NCBI GenBank assembly: GCA_018401735.1
Contig: JAGYKI010000009.1
Location: forward strand, 58,868 to 122,867
DNA length: 64,000 bases
Source of the DNA: Schleiferiaceae bacterium
Lineage (GTDB): Bacteria > Bacteroidota > Bacteroidia > Flavobacteriales > Schleiferiaceae
Direction: 5' to 3'
Made by a program: the position numbers and the translations under genes. The notes under the pieces were generated by a model. The model was not told the DNA's origin. It saw only the letters and a list, made by a program, of their open reading frames with translations, and did no database searches. This document shows, in pieces, positions 10,170 through 20,107 of the stretch; positions within the stretch are counted from its first letter, which is position 1; every line of letters begins with the position of its first letter.

Positions 10170-12350
10170 TTATTTAATTATCACAAACTTTCCGGTGAAA
10201 CTCTCACCGCTATTTAAATCTTCTACTGAAAACATATATAAGCCACGGCTAATTATCTGGCTTTCGCTCGATAGTAAATCCCAAGCATGCTCGCCTCCGG
10301 AGAAACGATTTTCGCCCGCATCTTCGGCGCCGAAAGTTCTAAACCACCGGGTATCGGAACCATCGTAGGCTTCGTCGTGACGAATTTCGTCGATAAAGTC
10401 GCCACCTACCGTGTAAACTCTAATGATGCACCGCGCGGGTAAATTGGCAAAAATCAATTTGCGACTTTCTTCTTGGAAGTTTGATTGGCCTTCCCAGGCA
10501 GAGCCGTAATAATAAGGGTTAGGATACACAAAAGGTGCATTTTCATCCATATTAGCATTGGCACCCGTTCCTGCGAAAGCACGGTAATTATTGGCTAAAA
10601 AGCTCGATTCTAAAGATTCTAAATTACTTTCGGGATTTCCTTCGTCGAAAGCTGTTACAGCTACTGCGTACTGCCAGCCATTAGGAATATTTTCGAGGGT
10701 ATATTTATAGTGATAGGCGTTAGTGTCGCCCTCAAAATAAAGGGGCTCTGCCAGTTCAATACTGCCAAATCCACTTTCGTAGAAGAGGTTATTACCGGCC
10801 TTATCGTATTGGGCGGCTAAACTGAAATCGCGCGCTAAATCGGGTACTCCCGTTACGTCGAAACCTAATTTAGAAAGGTAAACGCGGTAGCCTTCAAAGT
10901 CTTCTCGGTTGGAAATAGGATCGATGGATTTTTCGGCATTATCCGACCAATAAATCTCAATTTTAGAATCGCTCGGTTCAACGCGCGTGCGCGGAATATC
11001 GGGAGGGCTAGGTAAGATGAAACGGGTAATTTTTCCGTCGCCATCATTGTCTTCGCCGGCATCTAAAAGCCCATTGAAGTTGCGGTCTTCGCCATTATAA
11101 GCTTGTTGCGCCCAGCCGGCATTGGCAATTAAATTCTTACGCTGAACTTCATTGTTTTCTTGGTTAGGGTTGCCGTCTTCGTTTTTCTTGGCGAATACAA
11201 AAGCGAAGGAAACTTCAATTACATCACCGGGCGCGAATTCTTCAAAAGGTCCAGCCGAGATAAGGTCGGAACGGTTACCCGCAGCATTCAATTCTGCTTG
11301 AAAATCGCGGCCATTACAGTTGGGTGCGAGAGGATTGGACCAACATGGATTTTGATTTAAACCTTGCTCCATTTTCCGGTAGCGATCGTTTTCCGATTGG
11401 GGAAAAGCATAGTCGGCATTAAAATCGTTAAAAACCCAAGCGTTGTAATTCAGTAGGAAGTTATCCAGTTCCCAGCTTCCGCTGATGGGGTTGTAATTAG
11501 AATCTAGGTCTGGATGATGAAAGCCGTTTTTATCCTCTGCTCCTAAAAACTTTTGGCCAACATAGCTTTCGGTGAAACCTAAGTCCCCAGCCGCATCATA
11601 ACAATAGGCGAGATGTAGAGAGTCCATAAAACCATTGCCACCGCGGTTATAAAAAGCGGCGCCGCCCGCGCCAGCTGCGGTAATGTTAATGTTACGGACA
11701 ACCGTGTTATTCCATAAAGCGGTGTAAACATCTTGGTAGGTATTGGAACCTTCGTTGGTAAACGTCAGGTTTACAATTACCATAAAATCGGTGAAGCTAT
11801 AGTTCCAGTTATAGGTTTCCATTTGCACCTTCACATTCATGGGGCGGTTATGGTCGTTAATAGGAATTTGCGTTCCGGGCACTACAATGCTTTTATCGCT
11901 GAAAGTGGCAATATAATCTTGGTGCGATACGGCATTAGGAGAAAAATAACGGCTATCGAATAAAGAGCTTTTTTCTTGCAAACTGCGCTCGGCCCCAGTA
12001 ATAGAGGTGTCGATTGAGAATTCAAAACCGCCACGCCCTGGGGCATAACCTTGGGGTGCATCGTAGGCCGAGGTAGAAACGACTACTTGTCCGCCGTTTT
12101 CTTTGCCGCCAATCCAAATGCCGCCTTCAAATACATGTTCAACACCCGAGCCAGCTGGGTACTCGCCGCTGGGGTCGCCGGTGCCATCGCGGTAACCGCG
12201 AAAGGCGTTACCGAAGGTGCCAATATTAGTTACATTCAAGCGTACGTTACTGGCATTAGTGGTTTTTTCTTGAAAGCTAGCTTGACCACTTAAACCTAAA
12301 TTTAGGGCTAGAATACTGAGGCTGAGAGTTATGAATCTTAGCAATTTCAT
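10170..12350 (-). CDS. Large secreted protein with T9SS-type C-terminus
   Basis: Signal peptide; C-terminal FVYPNPYYYGSAWEG...SRGLYMFSVEDLNSGESFTGKFVIIK. Confidence 0.75.
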   Translation of the reverse strand: MKLLRFITLSLSILALNLGLSGQASFQEKTTNASNVRLNVTNIGTFGNAFRGYRDGTGDPSGEYPAGSGVEHVFEGGIWIGGKENGGQVVVSTSAYDAPQGYAPGRGGFEFSIDTSITGAERSLQEKSSLFDSRYFSPNAVSHQDYIATFSDKSIVVPGTQIPINDHNRPMNVKVQMETYNWNYSFTDFMVIVNLTFTNEGSNTYQDVYTALWNNTVVRNINITAAGAGGAAFYNRGGNGFMDSLHLAYCYDAAGDLGFTESYVGQKFLGAEDKNGFHHPDLDSNYNPISGSWELDNFLLNYNAWVFNDFNADYAFPQSENDRYRKMEQGLNQNPCWSNPLAPNCNGRDFQAELNAAGNRSDLISAGPFEEFAPGDVIEVSFAFVFAKKNEDGNPNQENNEVQRKNLIANAGWAQQAYNGEDRNFNGLLDAGEDNDGDGKITRFILPSPPDIPRTRVEPSDSKIEIYWSDNAEKSIDPISNREDFEGYRVYLSKLGFDVTGVPDLARDFSLAAQYDKAGNNLFYESGFGSIELAEPLYFEGDTNAYHYKYTLENIPNGWQYAVAVTAFDEGNPESNLESLESSFLANNYRAFAGTGANANMDENAPFVYPNPYYYGSAWEGQSNFQEESRKLIFANLPARCIIRVYTVGGDFIDEIRHDEAYDGSDTRWFRTFGAEDAGENRFSGGEHAWDLLSSESQIISRGLYMFSVEDLNSGESFTGKFVIIK

Positions 12351-13648
12351 GGTACAATAACTTTTCTTGATTCTCTAAAATCTTTGCCATTACTAAGGCT
12401 AATAAGATAAATGCCTTTAGGCCACGCGGAACAGTTGATGCTTAAATTTCGGCTCGTTTTACTTTGAAGCTGACGCACTATCTTTCCGCTTAAGTCTAAA
12501 ATGGTAATGTTTAAGGCTTCTTCGCTCAAACGGCCTTTGAGACTAATTTCGATATTTTGTTGCGCGGGGTTTATAAATGACCATGAATTTTTCATTTGGT
12601 CAAAACTGTTTTCTCCTAAGCCAGAAACAGCCACTTCTAGCTCCATAATTACGGGTAAGTGATCGCTGAAATTGTACAAGGCAGACGAAATATAGCTTGG
12701 TACCGAAATGTTATTGGAGTTAATTGAACCATTAAAGAAAGACTCCATCTGGCCTGCACTGATAATAATTGGTGAAGCCTACTTGTGCGTATTATTTATA
12801 ATAGCATCAGAGCTTAAAAATAAAGTCGAAATGATCATCCATGCCCCCACCACTAAAGCAACCCGAAGAGGAAGCATGGGTACTTTGGGTATGCACGTTG
12901 GCAAAATTGCTATTGTTGTTCCAAATGCCCAATTGGTTTTCAAATATTAAAGCTTAATAGAGGGTTGAGAGCTATAGTTCACTAAATTTTGAAAGGCGCT
13001 TCGCTAGAGGTGTAAACGTTAAGATCTCCGGCGAAAGTAAATTATCGATAGTAACATTATTGTCGATATAACTCATTACGGCCGCAGTGGCTTTTTCTTC
13101 GCCTTTCTGGCACCGCTTTGCCATTACCCGCTTTTAGGGTGGGCAACGAAAATACCAATAAAGGCAGTGTCAACGCCTGGCTGACCGAGGGCGGCATCTT
13201 TTACGTAAAGGCGGTAATAGTCAATTGGTCTAATTAAAGGGAAGTTGTTTAAATCCAAGGTAACCGCATCCTGAAAGTCGAGTACTAGTTTTTCGTTGTT
13301 GAAAAACATCATGTTAGCGATGCTCGAGCTTCCGCCAAAATTGCTGCCGGCGCGGCTGAAATGACTAATGCCATCTACATTTAAAATATCGCGCAATACA
13401 ATAAGGGGATTAACGCCAATAGCACCAAATTCATTGACTACTAAAAGGTCGGGAGCGGCGTAGGCAACAATGTTTTTTAGATCATTATCTCTTTGTAAAC
13501 TTCCTACGGTATGCGTGCAGGGGGCCGAATTTGTCTTGTACCACATCAAGTTATAGGTCATAACCTTAATGCTTTCAACTTGAGCAAAACCTTGCAGCGA
13601 AAGGGCTACAAACAAGAACGATAGAACACTTTTAAACATAGCCTTCAA
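12347..13648 (-). pseudogene. Decayed T9SS-targeted endonuclease/exonuclease/phosphatase (EEP) family protein
   Basis: N-terminal ORF 13124..13648 (signal peptide, IKVMTYNLMWYKT) and C-terminal ORF 12347..12748 (NFSDHLPVIMELEV plus sorting domain) are parts of one gene. Intervening minus-strand frames contain GEEKATAAVMSYIDNN, GDLNVYTSSEAPF, QNLVNYSSQPSIKL and WNNNSNFANVHTQSTHASSSGCFSGGGMDDHFDFIF in different frames. Confidence 0.85.
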
Positions 13649-13696
13649 TTGGGGCGCGAAGATACAAAAGCCACCACTTCTAATGTTAGCTTAATC

Positions 13697-16147
13697 TTAA
13701 TTATCGCCGTCTTCATCCCATTCAAATTGGAGGCCTGTTCCTTTCTTCTTAGGTTCTTCCTTTTTTAGGATTTTCTTAAGCTCTTCTTTTTGCTTCTGTA
13801 GGTCTGTTTGTAAGGCTTTTCCGAGTTCTTGGGCTTCTACTTTAAGGGAAGGGTTGTTTACAGTGCCAACAATACTTATAGGTACACGATGATCATCATC
13901 GCGTTCTTGGACTTTTAGAAACTCGTCAAATTCACTGTTTTTAGCCTGGGTTTTGCGCTTACTAAAGAGCACGTCGCTTAGGCGTAAGCGGATTAAATAG
14001 TCAATTTCATTTTCAAAACTGTGGCTACCACTGAGCTCCATATTCAGCACATTGCTACTAATAGTCATTTCGGGAATGCTAATTAGGCCCTGATCAATGC
14101 TTATGGTATTGGTGAGCTTATTGAAACGCACATCTTTTAACTCATCCACATCGGCGAAGCGCGACAGTGCGAGCATAGGTTCGTAATCTTTTAAGCGGCC
14201 TTGGTCGATAGACATGCTTGAACTTAGTTTTAAGCTATTTACATCAAGGCTTAGAGTGGGGCTTAGTTGGGCGCTAAAGCTAGATACGCTAGTTAAACGT
14301 CCCGATAATTCTTCGGCAGTTATTGTTTCTTGTCCAAAGTTTTCAAAGCTTTTAAAGATGGATTCAATTTGCAAATCAGCGGTTTGCAGCTGGGCGTCGA
14401 GCTGATATTTCACTCGATTACTTAAGTCTAAACTAAAAGCACCTTCATAACTTCCTTCATCTGCTAAAAGCGAAATGCCTTCCCCTTTAATGAGGTTTTC
14501 GCTCACAATTAATCGTCCCTTAAGCATTTTAGCAGAGAAGTTTTTGTAGCTGAAGGCTTTTAGATTTAAACTAAAGTCGGCTTGTAACCGGCGCGCGAAT
14601 TCAATATTGCTAGTATTAGTAGATGGCTCTTCTGTTTGTCGAACAAAATCTTCTAGGGCTATTTGATCGCTCTGTAACTCGGCATTTAGGCCTAAAATGG
14701 CATCGTCTATAAGTAAGTAAGACCAAAGGTTCGTGATGTTTCCGTTCAGTAAAATATCGCTCTCCCCCGTTTTAAAGCCTAAATTTTCAATGCGAATTTC
14801 ATTGCCTTGGGCACTTAATTTGCCAGTAAGGTCCTCAATATCTTGGACCAGAATTTTAGAGGAGATGCTCATATCTGTGAGCTGAATGAAGCCTTCAATT
14901 TTAGAAGCTTGAAGTTCGGATTTAGACCATTTTCGCCATTGGTGAAATTTGCCTTCAATTTGTAAATCCGCGGCGGCGCTGCCGCTAGAAATGTCGAGAG
15001 AATCGAGGGGTAAAAGTTTCAGCCATTCTTCCGCGCTTAAATTGGCTTTAAGATGCAGGTAGATTTCTGGATGGACTAAGTTTTTAATGGAACCAGTTAA
15101 TACAATGGACTCATCGCCTTTTTTTAGTTCGCGTAATTCTAAAACATCAGTATCACCTTCCGATCGATAGGATCCTTTTAAGACTATGTTTTCAAAAATA
15201 TTTGGGCCTTGACGATAACTAAGCTCTTCTCCACTAAAGGTTATGGATTGACGAAAAGGCTCGTTATTAAAGTATTCAAATTGGTAATTAAGATTCATGG
15301 CTCCCGCAGCCAATAAATCTCCAGGAATTTTGAACCCTTGCTCTTGGTATAAATTTAAGAGCGGTAAAAGTTCGAGCGCATCTGCCTGAGCGGAAAGAAC
15401 AAAGCCTTCGGACTCCATATTTAAGGCTAAATTGAAATGGAGATCATTAGCGAGCTGAAGGTCTTGCAGTTTTAGTTCTTGCTTTTCGCCAAAGTCTTGG
15501 TAAGTCCAGGCGCTACTAAAAGAAGTCGGTTTAGAAATATAAATTTCCTTTTGGTATTGGATGTGATTTAAAAAGGCATCTATTTTTCCGTTTAAATTGA
15601 GTTGCCGATCGCCCAAGGCGCCTTTAAAAAAGGCAGAATTAATATCGGCTCTAAGGTCGATATCTTCGTAGCGGTCACGGTAATTGAAGGCAATATTTTT
15701 TAGGAAAATCCCTTCAAGACTTAGCTTGGAGGTTGAACTGCTGTCGCTGCTAGAAAATATATCCCAATTTTGTTTGGCGCCATATTTTTCTAAGGAAAGG
15801 CGTCCGTTTTCGAGACTTATGTTCTCAATATTGATGGAGCTACTTAAAATTTGCCAGAGATCAAACTGCAGGTATAATGACTCGACACTAAAAAGAGTGT
15901 CTTTAAAGCCTTGGGCGCCAGGGCTAAAAACATTTTTTAGCTTAATGGCCGCTTGCGGAAATTTAGCGAGACTCAATTCTATAGCGCCTACACTAATGGG
16001 GGATTTTAGGTTTTGGTTTATGCTGTCTACAGCCAGGGCTTTAATATCGTCTTGACGATAATACAATAAGGCCACGAGCAGTGCCACCAAAAGGGTGAGC
16101 ACTGCCGTAACTTTAAGAAAAAACTTAGTTAATTTTTTAATCATCAC
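13697..16147 (-). CDS. AsmA-family protein
   Basis: N-terminal TM; LKSPISVGAIELSLAKFPQAAIKLKNV; C-terminal LIRLRLSDVLFSKR...VPISIVGTVNNPSLKVE. Confidence 0.8.
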   Translation of the reverse strand: MMIKKLTKFFLKVTAVLTLLVALLVALLYYRQDDIKALAVDSINQNLKSPISVGAIELSLAKFPQAAIKLKNVFSPGAQGFKDTLFSVESLYLQFDLWQILSSSINIENISLENGRLSLEKYGAKQNWDIFSSSDSSSTSKLSLEGIFLKNIAFNYRDRYEDIDLRADINSAFFKGALGDRQLNLNGKIDAFLNHIQYQKEIYISKPTSFSSAWTYQDFGEKQELKLQDLQLANDLHFNLALNMESEGFVLSAQADALELLPLLNLYQEQGFKIPGDLLAAGAMNLNYQFEYFNNEPFRQSITFSGEELSYRQGPNIFENIVLKGSYRSEGDTDVLELRELKKGDESIVLTGSIKNLVHPEIYLHLKANLSAEEWLKLLPLDSLDISSGSAAADLQIEGKFHQWRKWSKSELQASKIEGFIQLTDMSISSKILVQDIEDLTGKLSAQGNEIRIENLGFKTGESDILLNGNITNLWSYLLIDDAILGLNAELQSDQIALEDFVRQTEEPSTNTSNIEFARRLQADFSLNLKAFSYKNFSAKMLKGRLIVSENLIKGEGISLLADEGSYEGAFSLDLSNRVKYQLDAQLQTADLQIESIFKSFENFGQETITAEELSGRLTSVSSFSAQLSPTLSLDVNSLKLSSSMSIDQGRLKDYEPMLALSRFADVDELKDVRFNKLTNTISIDQGLISIPEMTISSNVLNMELSGSHSFENEIDYLIRLRLSDVLFSKRKTQAKNSEFDEFLKVQERDDDHRVPISIVGTVNNPSLKVEAQELGKALQTDLQKQKEELKKILKKEEPKKKGTGLQFEWDEDGDN

Positions 16148-16218
16148 CTATGTTCTTAAGCCAAACGAAAGAAAAACGGCTTCGGTATATTTATAACTTG
16201 AGTTTAAAATAATTTATC

Positions 16219-16348
16219 GCCTCAGATTTAGGCCTGTATATCAAAAAAAAGCCATTTCTATAAATCGTCTTGCTGCCCTGCTTCTCGCAATAGGGCGATG
16301 TTACTTTATGGTTCCAGTTTGAATTCCACTATTTACATGGGTTCTGAG
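16219..16348 (-). repeat. Divergent copy of the nested-palindrome repeat family
   Basis: Minus strand CTCAGAACCCATGTAAATAGTGGAATTCAA...CGCCCTATTGCGAGAAGCAGGGC...AAATCTGAGGC parallels 42743-42780 and the TCTGAGGC arm of the full copy. Confidence 0.55.
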
Positions 16349-16373
16349 AACTAATGATACATCGAATTTATGT

Positions 16374-17297
16374 TTATAGCATGTGAAGCATATCTACTTC
16401 TTTATCGCTTAGGCGTCTCCACTGTCCGCGATTGAGGTTCTTTTTGGTAATTCCTGCAAATACGGTTCGATCGAGTTTGGTAACTTCATAGCCGAAGTTT
16501 TCGAAAATACGACGAACGATACGGTTTTTACCAGAGTGAATTATTACCCCAATGTGCTTACGATCTTTTTCACTCGCGAAGGCAATTTCGTCTACTTTAA
16601 TAGGACCATCTTCTAGTTGAATCCCTTCTGCAATAGCGTGAAAATCGGCTAGCTTTAGGTTTTTATCGAGGCTAACGTCGTAAATTTTACGGGCGCCGTG
16701 GCTAGGGTGGGTTAGTTTTTTAGCGAAATCACCATCGTTGGTGAAAAGCAAAACTCCGGTGGTTTGGCGGTCGAGACGACCAACTGGGTAAATGCGCTCG
16801 GGGCCAGTAGTATTCATTAATTCCATCACCGTTTTACGCATCTTAGGGTCGTCGGTGGTCGAAATGTAGCCTTTGGGCTTATTAAGTACATAGTATACTT
16901 TTTTCTCCCCTTTAATAGTTGAGCCATTGAACTTAACATGGTCGCCTGGTTTCACTTTAAATCCCATTTCTTGCACAACTTTGCCATTAACCTCTACTAA
17001 GCCAGCAGAAATTAATTCGTCTGCTTCGCGACGAGATGCGATACCTGCCGTGGCTAGGTATTTATTAAGACGGGTTTCGTCGGTTTTGGGCTTTACGAGT
17101 CCTTGTTTTTTTAAGGTCTCGAATTTTTTACGGGGACCTGTGGGGCGTTTAGGGCCTTTTCCACCCATACGTGCTTCCGGTTTGGGGCCTTCGGCCGAGT
17201 CTTCACGTTTTGTAGCGATTTTACGTGGTCCTTTGCCACGTGGGTTGCTACCTTTACCTCTAGAATCGGATCTTCCTTTTTTATTAAATCGGCTCAT
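16374..17297 (-). CDS. RsuA/RluB-family rRNA pseudouridine synthase
   Basis: S4 domain RLNKYLATAGIASRREADELI; YPVGRLDRQTTGVLLFTNDGDF catalytic motif. Confidence 0.92.
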   Translation of the reverse strand: MSRFNKKGRSDSRGKGSNPRGKGPRKIATKREDSAEGPKPEARMGGKGPKRPTGPRKKFETLKKQGLVKPKTDETRLNKYLATAGIASRREADELISAGLVEVNGKVVQEMGFKVKPGDHVKFNGSTIKGEKKVYYVLNKPKGYISTTDDPKMRKTVMELMNTTGPERIYPVGRLDRQTTGVLLFTNDGDFAKKLTHPSHGARKIYDVSLDKNLKLADFHAIAEGIQLEDGPIKVDEIAFASEKDRKHIGVIIHSGKNRIVRRIFENFGYEVTKLDRTVFAGITKKNLNRGQWRRLSDKEVDMLHML

Positions 17298-17437
17298 GCT
17301 TTAGTTTTTTGCATTAGGAGCCCTTATCGCCTCTGCCAGTATCACACCGGGAACGCTTCAGGCTATTTTCGGGCGGCAAAAGTACTAATTGCTAATGAAT
17401 TAACGAGCAATGATTTTTAAGTCTATCTTTCTCAGAG

Positions 17438-17791
17438 TTAAGGATAAAAAGCATCTTTTAGGTGCTCTAAGCGATAGCTTGGTTCTAGGGTAATACTGAT
17501 GATGTCGAATCTAGCTTCGGCGTGAACATTGTTGTTTTCTAGATAAAAATTAGCACCACGAGCGATGAGTTTTTGCTTGCTAAGAGAAACAAATTCATAG
17601 GGCTTCCCGAAGCTGTCGTTGGCGCGGGTCTTTACTTCAATAAATACAATTTGCTTTTTATCGCGGGCAATGAGATCTATTTCCATCTTGCGAAAGCGCC
17701 AGTTTTTTTCGAGTAGTTCGTAGCCTAACTGTTGGATATGTGCGAGAGCGAGTTCTTCTCCCTGCGTTCCTAAATCATGATTTTCGGCCAT
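17438..17791 (-). CDS. YraN family (UPF0102) protein
   Basis: GEELALAHIQQLGYELLEKNWRFRKMEIDLIARDKKQIVFIEVKTR. Confidence 0.92.
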   Translation of the reverse strand: MAENHDLGTQGEELALAHIQQLGYELLEKNWRFRKMEIDLIARDKKQIVFIEVKTRANDSFGKPYEFVSLSKQKLIARGANFYLENNNVHAEARFDIISITLEPSYRLEHLKDAFYP

Positions 17792-18686
17792 AGTTAAAGT
17801 TTAAAATAGAAGCATCAGTATTGACTTCTAAGGTAACTTTTTCGCCGAAAACGAGAGGGAAGTGATTTTGACTATGGCCAAAGGGGAAACCAAAGGCTAT
17901 GGGAAAATCGAAATTTCGGGCATGACGAGCGATAATGGTTTCTGCGCTTTCTCCGAAAGGGATGTTATTGTCGTTCATATCGCTCATAGTGCCAACGATA
18001 AGAGCTTTAATATTTGCGAAATAGCCGTTGCGAACCAAGTTGTATAGCATGCGATCGACGTGGTAAAGGTATTCGTCTAAATCTTCAATAAACAGAATTT
18101 TCCCGCTAGTATCAACGGCGGTGGGCGAGCCAAGGCAGCTGTATAGCATGCTTAAATTTCCGCCAATAATTTCTCCTTCTACGCTGCCGCAGCGATTATA
18201 TGGATGAGTTGCCGCTTTTATTTGATAAGTTTTACCAAAGAGCGCAGCGGGCAAAAGCGCCATGCTTTCGCTGGTATTTTTGCTAAATTCTATCGGCATG
18301 GGCGCATGCAGCGAAGCGAAGTTGAGGTTTTGTAGGCTGTTGTGTAAAACGCATACATCGCTATAACCGATAATCCATTTTGGTTTTTCGACAAACTTAT
18401 CCCAAAAAATGGCATCGATAATTCGCACCGTACCGTAGCCCCCGCGGGCGCACCATATAGCGGAGCAATTTTCATCGTCTAGCGCCTCTTGTAAGTCTTC
18501 GGCCCTTTGTTGATCACTGCCGGCAAATTGATTTTCTTGGGCAAAGATGTTTTTCCCTAAAACCACTCGCAGTCCCCATTCTTCTAGTTTCTCGATGGCG
18601 GGTGCTAGTTCTTCGGCCGAAACTTTACGAGCGGTGGCAATAATACGTACGGTATCGCCTTGGTTTAAAAATTTAGGATTGCGCAT
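17775..18686 (-). CDS. LD-carboxypeptidase (peptidase S66)
   Basis: CSAIWCARGGYGTVRIID; GGNLSMLYSCLGSPTAVDTSGKILFIEDLDEYLYHVDRML. Confidence 0.92.
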   Translation of the reverse strand: MRNPKFLNQGDTVRIIATARKVSAEELAPAIEKLEEWGLRVVLGKNIFAQENQFAGSDQQRAEDLQEALDDENCSAIWCARGGYGTVRIIDAIFWDKFVEKPKWIIGYSDVCVLHNSLQNLNFASLHAPMPIEFSKNTSESMALLPAALFGKTYQIKAATHPYNRCGSVEGEIIGGNLSMLYSCLGSPTAVDTSGKILFIEDLDEYLYHVDRMLYNLVRNGYFANIKALIVGTMSDMNDNNIPFGESAETIIARHARNFDFPIAFGFPFGHSQNHFPLVFGEKVTLEVNTDASILNFNYGRKS

Positions 18687-19407
18687 AGGCGGCCATTTCT
18701 AGTTCGCGTAAATAAGACTGCACCGTATTTTCTAATCCCATATAGAGGGCTTCAGAAATTAAGGCGTGGCCAATGGAGACTTCTAATAAATTAGGAAGAT
18801 TCGCGGCGAAGTACTGAATGTTTTCGAGGCTTAAATCGTGGCCCGCATTGAGGCCGAGGTTTAATTTCTGCGCTAATTCTGCCGCTTCTTTGTAAGGCGC
18901 AATGGCTTTAGCGCAGTCAATGCGGTAATGGCTAGCATAAGCCTCGGTGTAAAGTTCGATGCGTTTTGCACCAATTTCTGCAGCGGCTTCAATTTGTTTA
19001 GCATCGCAATCCATAAAAATTGAAGTGCGAATATTAGCTTTATCAAATTCTTGCAATACTTCTTTCAGAAAATCGCGTTTAGCTAGTACATCCCATCCCG
19101 CATTGGAAGTGAGTACTCCAGGAGGGTCAGGCACCAAAGTTACCTGTGCAGGATTGGCGGCTAGTACGATATCGATAAATTTGCGATTGGGATAGCCCTC
19201 AATATTAAATTCGGTGGAGACAACCTTAGCGAGGTCGGCAACGTCATTATAACGTATGTGGCGCTCATCGGGACGTGGATGAACGGTGATGCCTTGCCCC
19301 CCAAACCTTTCAATGTTTAAGGCGGCTTCTACCACATTGGGCGTATTGCCACCGCGTGCATTCCGCAGGGTAGCAATTTTATTAATGTTAACGGATAGCT
19401 TTGTCAT
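18673..19407 (-). CDS. pdxJ: Pyridoxine 5'-phosphate synthase (ORF-track start trimmed to MTKLSVN)
   Basis: MTKLSVNINKIATLRNARGGNTPNV...GGQGITVHPRPDERHI...LGLNAGHDLSLENI. Confidence 0.94.
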   Translation of the reverse strand: MTKLSVNINKIATLRNARGGNTPNVVEAALNIERFGGQGITVHPRPDERHIRYNDVADLAKVVSTEFNIEGYPNRKFIDIVLAANPAQVTLVPDPPGVLTSNAGWDVLAKRDFLKEVLQEFDKANIRTSIFMDCDAKQIEAAAEIGAKRIELYTEAYASHYRIDCAKAIAPYKEAAELAQKLNLGLNAGHDLSLENIQYFAANLPNLLEVSIGHALISEALYMGLENTVQSYLRELEMAAYAQS

Positions 19408-19437
19408 TGCGGGCAAAGATAAAGCCTTAGTTTTGCT

Positions 19438-20103
19438 TTGAATATGAGAGTAGACCAACATATTTTAAATGATTTTAATGCCCTCGATATAAACGAGAGT
19501 GTTGCCGATTTGCTTTTAAGCATGGAGGAGTTGAAGATTAATCACTTACCTATTGTTCATGAAGGCCAATATTTAGGTTTAATCTCGGAAGATGATTTGC
19601 TCGATGTGCAAAATATGGAAGACCCTCTCGAGAAGCATCTTAAGGTTTTAAAGCCTTATAAGATTAGTGCAGACGATCATATTTATGCGGCCATTAAAAC
19701 GATTGCCCAAGGAAATTTAACCTGCCTTCCCGTTTTAGACGCGGAAAAAAAGTACATTGGATATCTTTCTCCGCAGGAATTAGTTTTTGATTTAGGCCGA
19801 CAAGTAAGTTACAGTGAACTTGGGAGTGTAATAGTTTTACGGGTCGCCATTCGTGATTATTATATTTCCAAAATTTCTCAAATTGTAGAAAGTGAAGATG
19901 CCTTAATTTTAGGCCTTCAGCTAAGGCAAGATGGGAATGACTTTATTCGTGTGGCTTTAAAAATTAATCAGCAGGATTTAAGTCGCATTGTGAAATCTTT
20001 CGAGCGTTTTGAATACGATGTGGTAGAGGTTTATCACCAAGCGCTTTTTGATGAAGATGCTTCCGACCCTTTTGAGGCTTTAGTGAAATACTTGAATATC
20101 TAA
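19438..20103 (+). CDS. CBS-domain protein (ATG start probably at 19444)
   Basis: Tandem CBS motifs: INHLPIVHEGQYLGLISEDDLLDV and LTCLPVLDAEKKYIGYLSPQEL. Confidence 0.85.
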   Translation: MNMRVDQHILNDFNALDINESVADLLLSMEELKINHLPIVHEGQYLGLISEDDLLDVQNMEDPLEKHLKVLKPYKISADDHIYAAIKTIAQGNLTCLPVLDAEKKYIGYLSPQELVFDLGRQVSYSELGSVIVLRVAIRDYYISKISQIVESEDALILGLQLRQDGNDFIRVALKINQQDLSRIVKSFERFEYDVVEVYHQALFDEDASDPFEALVKYLNI

Positions 20104-20107
20104 ATTA

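Noticed and set aside
12708-12950. Plus-strand 80-aa ORF
   Set aside because: Antisense to the decayed EEP gene, whose minus-strand frames carry recognisable protein motifs.
15684-16055. Plus-strand 123-aa ORF
   Set aside because: Antisense to the AsmA-family gene; no recognisable motifs.
16927-17304. Plus-strand 125-aa ORF
   Set aside because: Antisense to the pseudouridine synthase; composition reflects the Lys/Gly-rich sense strand.
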